Below, piece by piece: positions 1-8,973 of a stretch of 64,000 bases of DNA. The position numbers and the translations under genes are program-made. The notes beneath the pieces were generated by a model, which saw only the letters and a program-made list of their open reading frames with translations, was not told the DNA's origin and did no database searches. This stretch comes from Pelatocladus maniniholoensis HA4357-MV3 (GTDB taxonomy: Bacteria > Cyanobacteriota > Cyanobacteriia > Cyanobacteriales > Nostocaceae). The number at the start of each line of letters is the position of its first letter. The first letter of the stretch is position 1. The stretch lies in NCBI GenBank assembly GCA_019359115.1, contig JAHHHW010000082.1, positions 1 to 64,000 of the forward strand, in the 5' to 3' direction.

Positions 1-77
1 TCCCCAAGAACGCTTTGTCGTTGATATTACTATGCCTTGGGGGACTGGTAGCTATCCTTTTTTTATACCTGTGTTGA
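1..77 (+). CDS. Possible 3' end of an upstream gene (partial)
   Basis: The frame starting at base 3 is open from the window edge to a TGA at 75-77, ending in a very hydrophobic tail (SLILLCLGGLVAILFLYLC). The stop lies exactly where a strong terminator hairpin begins, which is why I prefer this frame. A second frame, starting at base 2, stays open to a TAA at about 131-133, but it would read through the terminator. I recognise neither product. If the first frame is right, the protein ends in a transmembrane helix. Confidence 0.3.
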   Translation, partial: PKNALSLILLCLGGLVAILFLYLC

Positions 78-113
78 GTTCGCGTAGAATTTACGCGAAC
101 TCATTCTTTTTTG
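75..113 (+). terminator. Rho-independent terminator
   Basis: A 12-bp perfect stem (bases 75-86 with 92-103, arms TGAGTTCGCGTA/TACGCGAACTCA) has a 5-nt loop and is followed by a T-rich run (TTCTTTTTTG). This is a textbook intrinsic terminator for a gene entering from the left edge. Confidence 0.85.
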
Positions 114-133
114 TCCAAAGTCCAATTTCTTAA

Positions 134-728
134 TTATCCTGATTTTTTGCTTTTTTCTTGACTGTAATCTATTTATACTTCAACTTGAAGTGCGGAATGT
201 GGGTTAAAAGAATTTCAAATTAATTTGAGATTCTTCTAAGTCAAAACTTAGGTAACTGAATTATTTAGTCAACTAATGCCATGTTTGAATGTTTACTCTA
301 TCTGTCATTAAAAATATAGACAAGATTGTATAAAATTAAAACTTATGTGCTGTACAAATTAACCATTTTGTGCATAAACATAAGTAAGTCATCGTAAAAA
401 GTAGCTACAATCTCTATTTTTATTTTTATTTTTTTGTCAATACGTAAGTCCTAAAAATTTTAAATGTACAAAAAAATGGCAAGCATAAATAAAGTTATTA
501 GCATCCTGGAAATCCAAAAATCATACTTTGTATTTAAATTTGTCTCAAAAAAATAAGAAAAAATTTATGGTATGTTATATCTGTGGTTGTTTTGAGGTCG
601 GTAAATATAGACCATAAAAACCAACTTTTGGCTATTTTTATCAAAGTCAAGTAAGAAGGTGTAGACATGCCTTTACGATTTTGTAAACGAAAAACTGTTG
701 ATCTATTAAGTAGTGAGATTTGTAAAAG
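134..728. other. AT-rich intergenic region
   Basis: This stretch of about 595 bases has no credible gene. It is strongly AT-rich and includes T/A homopolymer-like runs around 418-436. It should hold the promoter of the TPR lipoprotein gene that follows, but I see no convincing -35/-10 pair, regulator site or RNA structure. Confidence 0.6.
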
Positions 729-1472
729 ATGGTTTGTTGGCGTTGCTTTGTAGCCTCTGGATTCATAACTTTATCCATGTTAGGCTGTGGCGATTTGGCA
801 AATTCAGCAGGAAAAAATAGTAAACAAGTTGTTCAAGAAACTAATGTAGCTCAGTTGCTTTCTGAGGCAAAAACAAATCAAAAAGCAGAATTTTTTTTTC
901 AGCAAGGTAATAATTTCTTAAACTCCCAGCGCTACAAGGATGCGATCGCAGCTTTTGACCAAGCTGTTACCATAAAACCTCGATTTGCTGAAGCTTGGAT
1001 TAATCGAGGAAATGCCTTAACAAAATTACAACGTCATGAAGAAGCACTAGAATCTTATAATCAAGCGATCGCCATCCAATCTGATAGAGATGAAGCATGG
1101 TACAACAAAGGTAACACCCTCAATACACTGCAACGCTATCAAGAAGCAGTAGTTTCCTATGATCAAGCGATCGCAATCAAATCAGATAAATATGAAGCCT
1201 GGATAAATAGAGGAATCGCCCTCACAAAATTGCATCGCTACCAAGAAGCACTAGCATCCTATGACCGAGCGATCATCATCAAACCTGACAAAGATTTAGC
1301 TTATTACAATAAAGCATGTACTTACGCTTTACAGAACAATGCGGAACTAGCAGCTGAAAACTTGCGAAAAGCTATGAAGCTTGTTCCTGGTAAGTATGAA
1401 AAGTTAGCAAAAACCGACTCTGATTTTAACAAGGTACGTAGCAGTAGCCGCTTTCAAGATTTATTACAGTAA
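729..1472 (+). CDS. TPR-repeat putative lipoprotein
   Basis: A 247-residue protein. A hydrophobic N-terminus ends in a lipobox-like MLGC (Cys20), suggesting a lipid-anchored exported protein. At least four tandem tetratricopeptide repeats of 34 residues follow from about residue 53 to 190, with the typical pattern A-W-x-N-x-G-x-A/T-L-x-x-L-x-R-Y-x-E-A-L-x-S-Y-x-x-A-I. TPRs form a helical solenoid that binds other proteins, and the partner cannot be deduced here. The repeats are similar to one another at the DNA level and carry HIP1 sites. The start is GTG/ATG-ambiguous, with no strong ribosome binding site. It converges with the acyltransferase-like gene, separated by only 6 bases. Confidence 0.85.
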   Translation: MVCWRCFVASGFITLSMLGCGDLANSAGKNSKQVVQETNVAQLLSEAKTNQKAEFFFQQGNNFLNSQRYKDAIAAFDQAVTIKPRFAEAWINRGNALTKLQRHEEALESYNQAIAIQSDRDEAWYNKGNTLNTLQRYQEAVVSYDQAIAIKSDKYEAWINRGIALTKLHRYQEALASYDRAIIIKPDKDLAYYNKACTYALQNNAELAAENLRKAMKLVPGKYEKLAKTDSDFNKVRSSSRFQDLLQ

Positions 1473-1478
1473 CCACCA

Positions 1479-2642
1479 TTACACTTTAATAAACCACCGT
1501 CGACGATACATGACATAGGCAACTGCCAACCATAATAAAACAGTTGCGATCGCAAAAAATAGTGAACCATTGTATGCACCAACCCAAGGTACAAACAAAT
1601 TTTGATAAATCCAATCGTAGGTGCTAGGAGCATTTTCTCCTGTACCAATGGTAGTTTTTACTAATATCTTAATTAACAACACAGAAGCCACGAAAATGGA
1701 TATAGGATTAAGTCCCATGATTTCAAAAGGTTTTCCCCAACGTCGCACCCGCCTGACATCGATTAATTCAGAACAAAAGCTAAGTAACAATAATGCCCAG
1801 CCTGTAGAGAAAACCACGTAAGAACTTGTCCACAATTTTTTATTAATCGGAAATGCTAAATCCCAAATCCCACCAATAACCAAGCAACTTAAACCAAACA
1901 AAACTAAATCCATGCTGGTTTGAGAATCAATCTCTTTTTGACTACGTATCCACTGTCCTGTAAAATAACCAGCTAGAACACTGACAATGGCGGGAATTGT
2001 GCTAAAAAGTCCTTCTGGATCTCCCAAAAAGTTATAATTATCGCCTTTGTAAAGATGTGCTTGGGGAATGATCAAGCGATCAATATAAGCGCCGAAATTA
2101 CCGTACCGCGTCAACACACCAGCACCATAACCAGGTACAGGTACATACATCATTGCTAACCAGTAACTAACAAGTAACACTCCCGCTAAGATCCATTGAG
2201 CTTTACGCGGTAGATTGAGAATTACCAGGCTAGCTAATAAGTAAGTTAAGCTGATGCGTTGCAATACCCCCATGATGCGGATACTATTGAAGTCAAAAGT
2301 CCAAACACCCTGATTCCAAAAGCCATTGAGAAATAATCCCAAAACAAAAATTATTACAGCGCGGCGAATGATACGCCAGTAAAGCGAAGGTAGAGTTGCA
2401 GAAGTACTCTCTGGATTTAATTTGCTATCGGTGTACTTAGCAAAAGAAAAACTCATTGCGACACCGACAATAAAAAGAAAAAAGGGAAATACTAAATCAG
2501 TTGGTGTATAACCGTTCCATTCAGCGTGGAGTAAGGGTGAGTAGACATTGGGTTCAGCAATACTGGCCATGTTGACAAGGATCATACCAGCGATCGTTAT
2601 CCCACGAAAAACATCAAGAGAAGTTAGGCGCATAGATATCAT
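1479..2642 (-). CDS. HGSNAT/NagX-like membrane acyltransferase (DUF5009 type)
   Basis: A 387-residue polytopic membrane protein with about ten hydrophobic segments. The N-terminal signature (RLTSLDVFRGITIAGMILVN, then WNGYTPTDLVFPFFLFIVG) is characteristic of the bacterial relatives of heparan-alpha-glucosaminide N-acetyltransferase. The family transfers acetyl groups across the membrane to sugars, but the substrate here is unknown. The length is normal for bacterial members. A second in-frame ATG four codons in (MRLTSLD) is an equally good start, because neither has a clear ribosome binding site. The gene is the last of a minus-strand group that starts with thrC, but 113 bases separate it from the fasciclin gene, so co-transcription is uncertain. 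Confidence 0.8.
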   Translation of the reverse strand: MISMRLTSLDVFRGITIAGMILVNMASIAEPNVYSPLLHAEWNGYTPTDLVFPFFLFIVGVAMSFSFAKYTDSKLNPESTSATLPSLYWRIIRRAVIIFVLGLFLNGFWNQGVWTFDFNSIRIMGVLQRISLTYLLASLVILNLPRKAQWILAGVLLVSYWLAMMYVPVPGYGAGVLTRYGNFGAYIDRLIIPQAHLYKGDNYNFLGDPEGLFSTIPAIVSVLAGYFTGQWIRSQKEIDSQTSMDLVLFGLSCLVIGGIWDLAFPINKKLWTSSYVVFSTGWALLLLSFCSELIDVRRVRRWGKPFEIMGLNPISIFVASVLLIKILVKTTIGTGENAPSTYDWIYQNLFVPWVGAYNGSLFFAIATVLLWLAVAYVMYRRRWFIKV

Positions 2643-2755
2643 TTTTTGAATGACCTATAACTTACTTCTCTTGATGCAGATAATCAACATATCTCACTAT
2701 AGTTAAGAAATGACCAATGACAATTCTTAGCACTAATTTCAGTGTTTAAACCTAC

Positions 2756-3157
2756 TTAACCCATTAAAATTACTGTGTCAATAACGTGAATGACACCGTT
2801 ATCAGCTTCAATATCTGCGGCTAAAACAGTAGCATTTTTGACTTCAAAACCTTCAGAACAGTCAATTTTAATTGTTGAACCTTCTACGGAAGTCACAGTC
2901 TCAACTTGAGCTAAATCTGCTTGCTTGAGCTTTCCCGGTACAACATGATACTTTAAGATGCGTGTTAGCTGGGGAATATTTTGCACGAGGGTTTGTATGG
3001 TTCCTGGCGGTAATTTAGCAAAAGCATCATCATTAGGCGCAAAAACAGTAAATGGGCCAGGGCTTTTTAACACATCTACTAAACCTGCGGCTTGCACAGC
3101 AGTTACCAAAGTTGTAAAAGAACCTGCACCAACAGCAATATCAACTATATCAGCCAT
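2756..3157 (-). CDS. Fasciclin (FAS1) domain protein
   Basis: A single FAS1 domain of 133 residues. The H1 motif region ([17 protein letters not shown]) and the H2-like region ([10 protein letters not shown]) are clear, and the C-terminus has the usual [18 protein letters not shown] ending. There is no signal peptide, since the protein starts directly with [12 protein letters not shown], so it is either cytoplasmic or exported by another route. FAS1 domains mediate adhesion or ligand binding in secreted proteins, but the role of short cyanobacterial versions is not settled. It lies between the MoaD-like gene and the acyltransferase gene on the same strand. Confidence 0.92.
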   Translation of the reverse strand: MADIVDIAVGAGSFTTLVTAVQAAGLVDVLKSPGPFTVFAPNDDAFAKLPPGTIQTLVQNIPQLTRILKYHVVPGKLKQADLAQVETVTSVEGSTIKIDCSEGFEVKNATVLAADIEADNGVIHVIDTVILMG

Positions 3158-3259
3158 TTATTTCACCATTACTCTAAAAAAGATTTTAAATCAGAGTAAA
3201 TTATTATTCGTTTTGATTAAGTAATGATGTCTATAAAAATGGCGATAAAGTTTCGACTA

Positions 3260-3535
3260 TCAGCCACCAGCTACAGCCGGAACAATACTCACTTCATCGC
3301 CATCTTTTAAAGGTGTTTTTGTTCCTTCTAAAAAGCGAATATCTTCGCTGTTGACGTATAAATTCAAAAACCGTCGTGGCTGTCCTCCATCATCACACAG
3401 GCGTGATTTAATACCAGGAAAAGCTTGCTCTAAAGATTCAAAAAGTTCCGCTACTGTATTAGCGTTGCAATCTAAAGTAGCTTGATTTTCAGTGAATTTT
3501 TGTAGAGTAGTAGGAACTAATACTTTTACAGACAT
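3260..3535 (-). CDS. MoaD/ThiS-family sulfur carrier protein
   Basis: A 91-residue beta-grasp protein ending in the diagnostic Gly-Gly (VPAVAGG), the C-terminus that is adenylated and thiocarboxylated by an E1-like enzyme. The motif [33 protein letters not shown] is typical of the MoaD/CysO-like branch. It follows thrC on the same strand, 132 bases away across a heptanucleotide repeat array. Such carriers donate sulfur to molybdopterin, thiazole, cysteine or homocysteine. The link to a PLP-dependent enzyme rather than moa or thi genes makes an amino-acid sulfur route possible. No Shine-Dalgarno is seen; the leader is largely repeat DNA. Confidence 0.9.
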   Translation of the reverse strand: MSVKVLVPTTLQKFTENQATLDCNANTVAELFESLEQAFPGIKSRLCDDGGQPRRFLNLYVNSEDIRFLEGTKTPLKDGDEVSIVPAVAGG

Positions 3536-3541
3536 TTTGAA

Positions 3542-3660
3542 TTGTTAGTTGTTAGTTGTTAGTTGTTAGTTGTTAGTTGTTAGTTGTTAGTTGTTAGTTG
3601 TTAGTTGTTAGTTGTTAGTTGTTAGTTGTTAGTTCTTAACCACTAACCACTAACCACTAA
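3542..3660. repeat. Heptanucleotide tandem repeat array (STRR type)
   Basis: About 13 head-to-tail copies of a 7-bp unit (GTTAGTT) run from about 3542 to 3633, followed by three copies of a different 7-mer (AACCACT) up to about 3660. The second block is partly complementary to the first, so the RNA could fold back. The array fills the spacer between the thrC stop and the moaD-like start. Short tandemly repeated heptamers are a hallmark of heterocystous cyanobacterial genomes. Confidence 0.95.
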
Positions 3661-3667
3661 CTTTTTC

Positions 3668-4966
3668 TTAAACAAGAACTTGTTGCCATTCTAGACGTTC
3701 AAGTGTATGTGAACGCTCAAGAGCTTGTTCAAAACTATCGAGCTTCGCTTCTATTGTTAGAGGTTCACCAATGTAGCCTTGCACTGCTTCTTGGGTTTTT
3801 AAACCATTCCCAGTGATGTATACTACGGTGGTTTCATCTGGATCAATTTTGCCAGCTTCCACTAATTTTTTGAGTACAGCAATGGTTGTACCACCGGCGG
3901 TTTCGGTAAAAATACCTTCAGTTTCCGCTAGTAACTTGATGCCTTCTATAATCTCAGCATCAGTTACAGATTCAATGCTACCACCTGTTTTCTTAGCAAT
4001 TTCGACAGCGTAAATACCATCTGCTGGATTGCCGATTGCGATCGATTTAGCAATTGTATTTGGTTTCACTGGCTGAATAAAATCGCGATCTTCTTTAAAA
4101 GCTTGAGCAATGGGTGAACAACCTTCGGCTTGAGCGCCACTGAATTTAACTAGCTTACCTTCTACTAAACCAACTTCTACAAATTCGTTGAAGCCCTTAT
4201 AGATTTTTGTAAACAGGGAACCTGAAGCCAGAGGTGCGACAATGTGGTCAGGTAGTTCCCATCCTAATTGTTCTGCAACTTCAAAGCCTAGAGTTTTGGA
4301 GCCTTCAGAGTAGTAAGGACGCAAATTTATATTGACAAAACCCCAACCGTGTGTATTGGCAACCTCCGAACAGAGACGGTTGACTTGGTCATAATTACCT
4401 TTAACAGCCATTAAGGTAGGGCTGTAGATGAGACTACCCAAAATTTTACCAGCTTCCAGGTCAGAGGGGATGAAGACACAACAATCTAAACCAGCATGAG
4501 CTGCGATCGCAGCAGTAGAATTTGCCAAATTACCAGTGCTAGCACAAGAAACAGTCGTAAAACCCAACTCTCGCGCCCGTGTCAAAGCAACTGATACCAC
4601 CCTATCTTTGAAACTGAGGGTAGGCATATTCACAGCATCATTTTTAATGTAAAGCTTATTCAAACCCAAGCGACGTGCCAAGCGTTGGGAACGCACCAAG
4701 GGAGTCATACCAGTTCCGACATCAATCGGATTTTCGCTAGCCACAGGCAAAAACTTGCGATAGCGCCACATCGAATTTGGCCCCGCTTGAATTGATTTGC
4801 GGGTAACAGTTTGACGAAGGGTGCTGTAGTCGTAACCTACTTCTAAAGGCCCAAAGCAAAATTCACACACATGACTGGCTTTGAGTTCGTATTCCGCACC
4901 ACATTCTTTACATTTCAAAGCTTTGAAAGCGGTGGTTACTTTTTGGGTGTCAATTGCCTGAGTCAT
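3668..4966 (-). CDS. thrC: Threonine synthase
   Basis: A 432-residue PLP-dependent enzyme converting O-phosphohomoserine to threonine. An N-terminal zinc ribbon is visible (Cys19, Cys22, Cys34, Cys37). The PLP lysine is Lys120 in the SFKDRV motif, and the phosphate/PLP loop CASTGNLANS is intact. Length and motifs fit the long, zinc-ribbon class of threonine synthase common in cyanobacteria and archaea. The start is followed by MTQAIDTQ. It is the first gene of a minus-strand group, with the sulfur carrier gene next. A divergent 475-base region separates it from the outer membrane protein gene. Confidence 0.95.
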   Translation of the reverse strand: MTQAIDTQKVTTAFKALKCKECGAEYELKASHVCEFCFGPLEVGYDYSTLRQTVTRKSIQAGPNSMWRYRKFLPVASENPIDVGTGMTPLVRSQRLARRLGLNKLYIKNDAVNMPTLSFKDRVVSVALTRARELGFTTVSCASTGNLANSTAAIAAHAGLDCCVFIPSDLEAGKILGSLIYSPTLMAVKGNYDQVNRLCSEVANTHGWGFVNINLRPYYSEGSKTLGFEVAEQLGWELPDHIVAPLASGSLFTKIYKGFNEFVEVGLVEGKLVKFSGAQAEGCSPIAQAFKEDRDFIQPVKPNTIAKSIAIGNPADGIYAVEIAKKTGGSIESVTDAEIIEGIKLLAETEGIFTETAGGTTIAVLKKLVEAGKIDPDETTVVYITGNGLKTQEAVQGYIGEPLTIEAKLDSFEQALERSHTLERLEWQQVLV

Positions 4967-5441
4967 AAACTAGCTTCTCCCTGGATGTGCCTCAACTGTC
5001 GCTTGATGCTATCACGAGTAAAAATACCAGTCAAACATACCCGACAATTTTTATCGGGATTAATAAAATACAAAAATCCTCAGATAAAGCACTAATTTTA
5101 ATACTTTTCTACTGTAAAAAACACTGAGATTTGTTCTAATTTATTACTCTTGAAATATATTTATTTGTGGTAAATACTTACTAAAAGTTTTTCAACGATG
5201 AAGTACACAAAAAATCAAATCTCATTGTTTTTACTGTTGGTGTAATTTTGTGTCAAAAGCTACTGTGTTTAACATGACTTCAACCCGCCAATAATCTCTC
5301 GTGAGATAGACTTTTGTCTTGGGTTGAACCTGAATTATCAACTTAATCTGCGGGTTTGTTACCCAACGATAGGAAATTTTGGAAAAAATCCTGTGTTTTT
5401 ACACAGGATTAATTTTGAATGTAAATTAAGCAGCAGATAAT
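4967..5441. other. Divergent intergenic region with structured leader
   Basis: This 475-base gap must carry promoters for thrC and for the outer membrane protein gene. Its right half contains several hairpins: TTCAACCC (5279-5286) pairs with GGGTTGAA (5321-5328), enclosing a smaller palindrome (ATCTC/GAGAT at 5294-5307). A GGGT/ACCC stem follows at 5352-5364, then a 10-bp stem of AATCCTGTGT with ACACAGGATT at about 5388-5411. No gene is seen. Confidence 0.6.
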
Positions 5442-5939
5442 ATGCCACAGATTAATCATTTTGTCAAGAAAGCACCAAGAGTGTATCGTTCTTTGGTAGT
5501 AACGGCATTGCTTGCCAATGGTATTTTTCAATTTATTGCGCCTGTGTTAGCAGAAGGTACAACAGCTGGTCAATCAATTAGTAACACGGCAACTGCAACC
5601 TACGAAGATCCAAATAATCCAGGTACAACAATTAATAGTACTTCCAATACAGTAACTGTGACTGTAGCAGAGGTCGCTGGTATAACTGTCACAGCCTCTG
5701 GTATTACAGATAGTACATCAGCAACACCTATTTCTGTTGGTGATACCCTGTACTATAACTACACAGTGACTAATGTTGGTAACGACCCCACCAAATTCCG
5801 TGTTCCCAACTTGGCACGTGTAACAGGCCCTGCAACTGCGGATAACTTGGAATACAGCATTGAAGTTAGAAACCGTCGAAACTCGAATTCCGGCGGATGG
5901 ACGTTCCACAGCGACTGTGAAAGGGGAACTCCGAGATGA
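5442..5939 (+). pseudogene. Outer membrane DUF11 protein, N-terminal part (frameshifted)
   Basis: It encodes a signal peptide (hydrophobic LVVTALLANGIFQFIAPVLA, cleavage near residue 37) followed by a DUF11-type repeat segment (SISNTATATYEDP, then VGDTLYYNYTVTNVGNDP). Sensible sequence ends near base 5867 at LEYSIEV; the remaining residues to the stop look like noise (RNRRNSNSGG). Dropping one A near 5868 joins this frame smoothly to the downstream frame (IEV then ETVETRIPADG) and gives one 1150-residue protein from 5442 to 8895. It is therefore the 5' part of a single gene split by a one-base frameshift, either real or a sequencing error. Full-size relatives, as I recall them, also have a long middle region that is absent here. 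Confidence 0.75.
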
Positions 5940-8895
5940 AAATGGAAATCGCTCCAACCGCGATGGAGTTGTAACTCTCATACCCACTGCTGGTGAGTTT
6001 GTTGGTAAAGATTTTAAACCTGATGAACCCGGATTCCAAGTACAGGCAAACAAAGGAGAATTTAGCGCTACTCTCAAATCAAGTTTGAATGCTCAAACTA
6101 TCAGAATTCGAGCGATCGCCAATGATTTAGAAGCCTATACGCAACTGCAATTTGAAACAGCTTTACGTCCGAGTTTGCTAACTGGGGTAGTAGATATACG
6201 TTTGGGTGCGAGGGGTACAGATTACTACAGCAGTTTTCGCGATTTTCTTCCTCCTAGCAAAGACAATAGCACTCAATTAAATGTGCGTTCGTCAGTATTT
6301 GCGACTGGGGCGATTGGAGAATGGTTATTTACTGGTGCTTACAACAGTTTTCGTAATCTGAATGAAGATTGCAACTGTGACAACAGAGTGTTTCGTAGTT
6401 TCCAATTCAACGACCAAAACTATCCTGTCTACGGTGACAGTTCTAAAACAGAAGTAATTACTCCTTCTACTGATAGCGTCTATGCACGGTTAGAGCGATC
6501 GCCCAAAATACCTGGTGCTGACCCCGATTATTTCATGTGGGGTGACTACACCACTCAGGAATTTGCCCGCTCATCTCAGCAATTTACTTCAGTCACACGT
6601 CAATTGCATGGCTTCAAAGCTAACTATAGCCTGGGAAATTTACAATTCACTGGTTTATATGCTAACAACGTTGAAGCCTTTCAACGTGATACCATTGCTC
6701 CTGATGGTACGAGTGGTTACTACTTCCTCTCGCGCAGATTATTAGTTCCAGGTAGTGAAAATATCGCGATCGAGTCGGAAGAACTGAACCGTCCTGGTAC
6801 TGTACTGGAACGTAAACAACTCAATCGCGGTTCTGATTACGAAATTGACTATGATCGCGGTACTATCTTATTTCGAGAACCAATTCAACGTACTGACCTA
6901 GATGAGAATGGACAGGTTTTAGTCCGGCGTATTGTCGTTACTTATCAATACAAAGGAAGTGGTTCCGATAGTAATATTTACGCTGGTCGCTTGCAATACA
7001 ATTTTGACCGCACCCTCAATCAAGAAAGTTGGATCGGAACAACTTACTTCCAACAAGATCAGGGAATGCGTGACTTTGAACTCTACGGTGCAGATGCACA
7101 GATTGCTTTGGGTTCAAGAGGTAAATTAATCGCAGAATACGCGCGTTCTACAAATAGTTCTGATATCTCAACAAAGGTAAGTGGTTCAGCGTACCGGATT
7201 GAAGCTGAGGGAGATATTTTCCCTGGTTTACGAGGACGCACTTACTACCGTTCCACAGATGCAGGTTTTGCTAACGACGCTACAACTAGCTTTGTTCCTG
7301 GTCAAACTCGCTACGGGGCGCAATTGACAGGAAAAATTTCGCCTACGACTAATTTACGGTTCCAATACGACCACGAAGATAATTTTGGGACTGCACCCCA
7401 ACCGCTAGATACTTTTGAGGAGTTATTTGCACCGCGCACAGAAGCTGTTCCTGGGAGCAAAGTTGATAATTCTTTGACAACAATTTCTGCGGGTATTCAA
7501 CAGCGTTTTGGTAAAGCTACCTTAGATGTGGACTGGATACATCGCGACAGAGAAGACCGTTTGTGTGTAGAGACGTTGCAATGCAACGTCTCTACAAATT
7601 CCGACCAATTGCGATCGCAACTCCAAATCCCAATTACCAAAACTCTCACTTTCCAAGCACTCAATGAACTGACTTTATCTTCAGAAACTGATGCTGTTTA
7701 TCCAGATCGAACAGGTTTTGGCTTGAATTGGGCTGTTTTACCTGGTGTGAACGTCAACTTGGCGCAACAGTTTTTCACTCGCGGTCAATATGACAATAAC
7801 TCCATCACCAGCTTGAGTGTCAACGGTCAACATAAACTTGGTACAGATACCACTATCAGTGGTCGTTACACAATTTTCGGTGGAGCCAATGAACTAACTA
7901 CTCAAGGAGCGATTGGATTAAATAACCGTTGGACGATCGCCCCTGGCTTAAAACTCAATCTTGCTTACGAACACATATTTGGCAACTTCTTCGGACGTAC
8001 TGCAACCGGACAACAATTTCCCCAACCCTTTGCTGTTGGTCAAAGTGGTTACTCATTAGGGGTTGGTAGTGGTGATAGCTATAGTATCGGTTTGGAATAT
8101 ACCGATAACCCGAAATTTCAAGCCAGCGCCCGTTTCGAGTATCGCAGTTCTTCTAGTGGTTCCAATGCCGTAATTACCGCAGGTGCGACAGGTAAAATAT
8201 CACCTGAGCTTACCGCCTTAGTACGTTATCAACAGGCAAATTCTTCCAATCAAAAACTAACAGGATTGGGGGATACAGCCAGCCTGAAAGTTGGTTTAGC
8301 CTATCGTGACTCCAAAAACGATAAATTTAACGCCTTGCTGCGGTATGAATATCGCAAAAATCCCGCCGTGATTCCTGACACTGTTTTGTTGGGAAGTGGT
8401 ACAGGTTCCGAAGACCATACCTTTGCTGTGGAAGCTATCTACGCCCCGAATTGGCAATGGGAATTTTATGGTAAGTATGCCCTACGTAATAGTACTTCAT
8501 ATTTAGCAGAAGATTTAGTTGGAACTAGCACAGTTAACTTAGCACAATTACGGTCAACCTATCGCTTGGGATACAGCATGGATTTAGTCGGTGAAGCGCG
8601 GTTGATTAGTCAAAGTGATTACACAGAAACAGGTTTTGTCGTCGAAGCAGGTTATTATCTCACACCGAATTTACGCCTGTCTGCTGGTTATTCCTTTGGT
8701 AAAGTTGATGACCGTGATTTTTCCGGAACTCGTTCCGCAGGTGGGCTGTATCTGGGTTTGACAATGAAGTTGAACGAATTATTTGATGGTTTTGGATTGC
8801 AAAAAATTCCACCACGCCAGCAACAAGAATCTACTAAGACCTTGGTGGAGAAATTGAAGAAGGCGACAACGGGGGTGCAAAAAACCGAGATATGA
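5860..8895 (+). CDS. Outer membrane beta-barrel protein, C-terminal part (frameshifted)
   Basis: A 1011-codon open frame whose only start candidate is an internal TTG without a ribosome binding site or signal peptide, so it is best read as the 3' part of the gene beginning at 5442. The first 80 residues form an Ig-like/invasin-type domain (VETRIPADGRSTATVKGELRDENGN). The rest alternates polar and aromatic beta strands typical of a large outer membrane barrel (YGADAQIALGSRGKLIAEYA, and a C-terminal AGGLYLGLTMKLNELFDGFG). An in-frame palindrome at 7567-7595 inserts about ten residues (VETLQCNVST). Likely function is surface or outer membrane; the substrate is unknown. A RAYT gene follows 78 bases downstream. 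Confidence 0.75.
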   Translation: MKLETVETRIPADGRSTATVKGELRDENGNRSNRDGVVTLIPTAGEFVGKDFKPDEPGFQVQANKGEFSATLKSSLNAQTIRIRAIANDLEAYTQLQFETALRPSLLTGVVDIRLGARGTDYYSSFRDFLPPSKDNSTQLNVRSSVFATGAIGEWLFTGAYNSFRNLNEDCNCDNRVFRSFQFNDQNYPVYGDSSKTEVITPSTDSVYARLERSPKIPGADPDYFMWGDYTTQEFARSSQQFTSVTRQLHGFKANYSLGNLQFTGLYANNVEAFQRDTIAPDGTSGYYFLSRRLLVPGSENIAIESEELNRPGTVLERKQLNRGSDYEIDYDRGTILFREPIQRTDLDENGQVLVRRIVVTYQYKGSGSDSNIYAGRLQYNFDRTLNQESWIGTTYFQQDQGMRDFELYGADAQIALGSRGKLIAEYARSTNSSDISTKVSGSAYRIEAEGDIFPGLRGRTYYRSTDAGFANDATTSFVPGQTRYGAQLTGKISPTTNLRFQYDHEDNFGTAPQPLDTFEELFAPRTEAVPGSKVDNSLTTISAGIQQRFGKATLDVDWIHRDREDRLCVETLQCNVSTNSDQLRSQLQIPITKTLTFQALNELTLSSETDAVYPDRTGFGLNWAVLPGVNVNLAQQFFTRGQYDNNSITSLSVNGQHKLGTDTTISGRYTIFGGANELTTQGAIGLNNRWTIAPGLKLNLAYEHIFGNFFGRTATGQQFPQPFAVGQSGYSLGVGSGDSYSIGLEYTDNPKFQASARFEYRSSSSGSNAVITAGATGKISPELTALVRYQQANSSNQKLTGLGDTASLKVGLAYRDSKNDKFNALLRYEYRKNPAVIPDTVLLGSGTGSEDHTFAVEAIYAPNWQWEFYGKYALRNSTSYLAEDLVGTSTVNLAQLRSTYRLGYSMDLVGEARLISQSDYTETGFVVEAGYYLTPNLRLSAGYSFGKVDDRDFSGTRSAGGLYLGLTMKLNELFDGFGLQKIPPRQQQESTKTLVEKLKKATTGVQKTEI
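7567..7595. repeat. GTAGAGACG palindrome inside the outer membrane protein gene
   Basis: A perfect-arm 29-bp palindrome (GTAGAGACG, core TTGCAATGCAA, CGTCTCTAC). It starts exactly on a codon boundary of the barrel frame and is translated as Val-Glu-Thr-Leu-Gln-Cys-Asn-Val-Ser-Thr. It belongs to the family also found at 8911, 9262, 9561, 62662 and 63671. Confidence 0.95.
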
Positions 8896-8910
8896 AATTT
8901 CCCATCAAAT

Positions 8911-8939
8911 GTAGAGACGTAGCATTGCTACGTCTCTAC
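8911..8939. repeat. GTAGAGACG palindrome upstream of the RAYT gene
   Basis: A 29-bp palindrome with arms GTAGAGACG/CGTCTCTAC and core TAGCATTGCTA. It lies 15 bases after the barrel gene stop and 34 bases before the RAYT start, so it may also act as a terminator or mRNA end hairpin. Confidence 0.95.
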
Positions 8940-8973
8940 CACACATCGGGGTAACGGATTTGGAATTGGAACC

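Noticed and set aside
3540-3660. CRISPR array in the thrC spacer
   Set aside because: The units are 7 bp, directly abutting, with no spacers.
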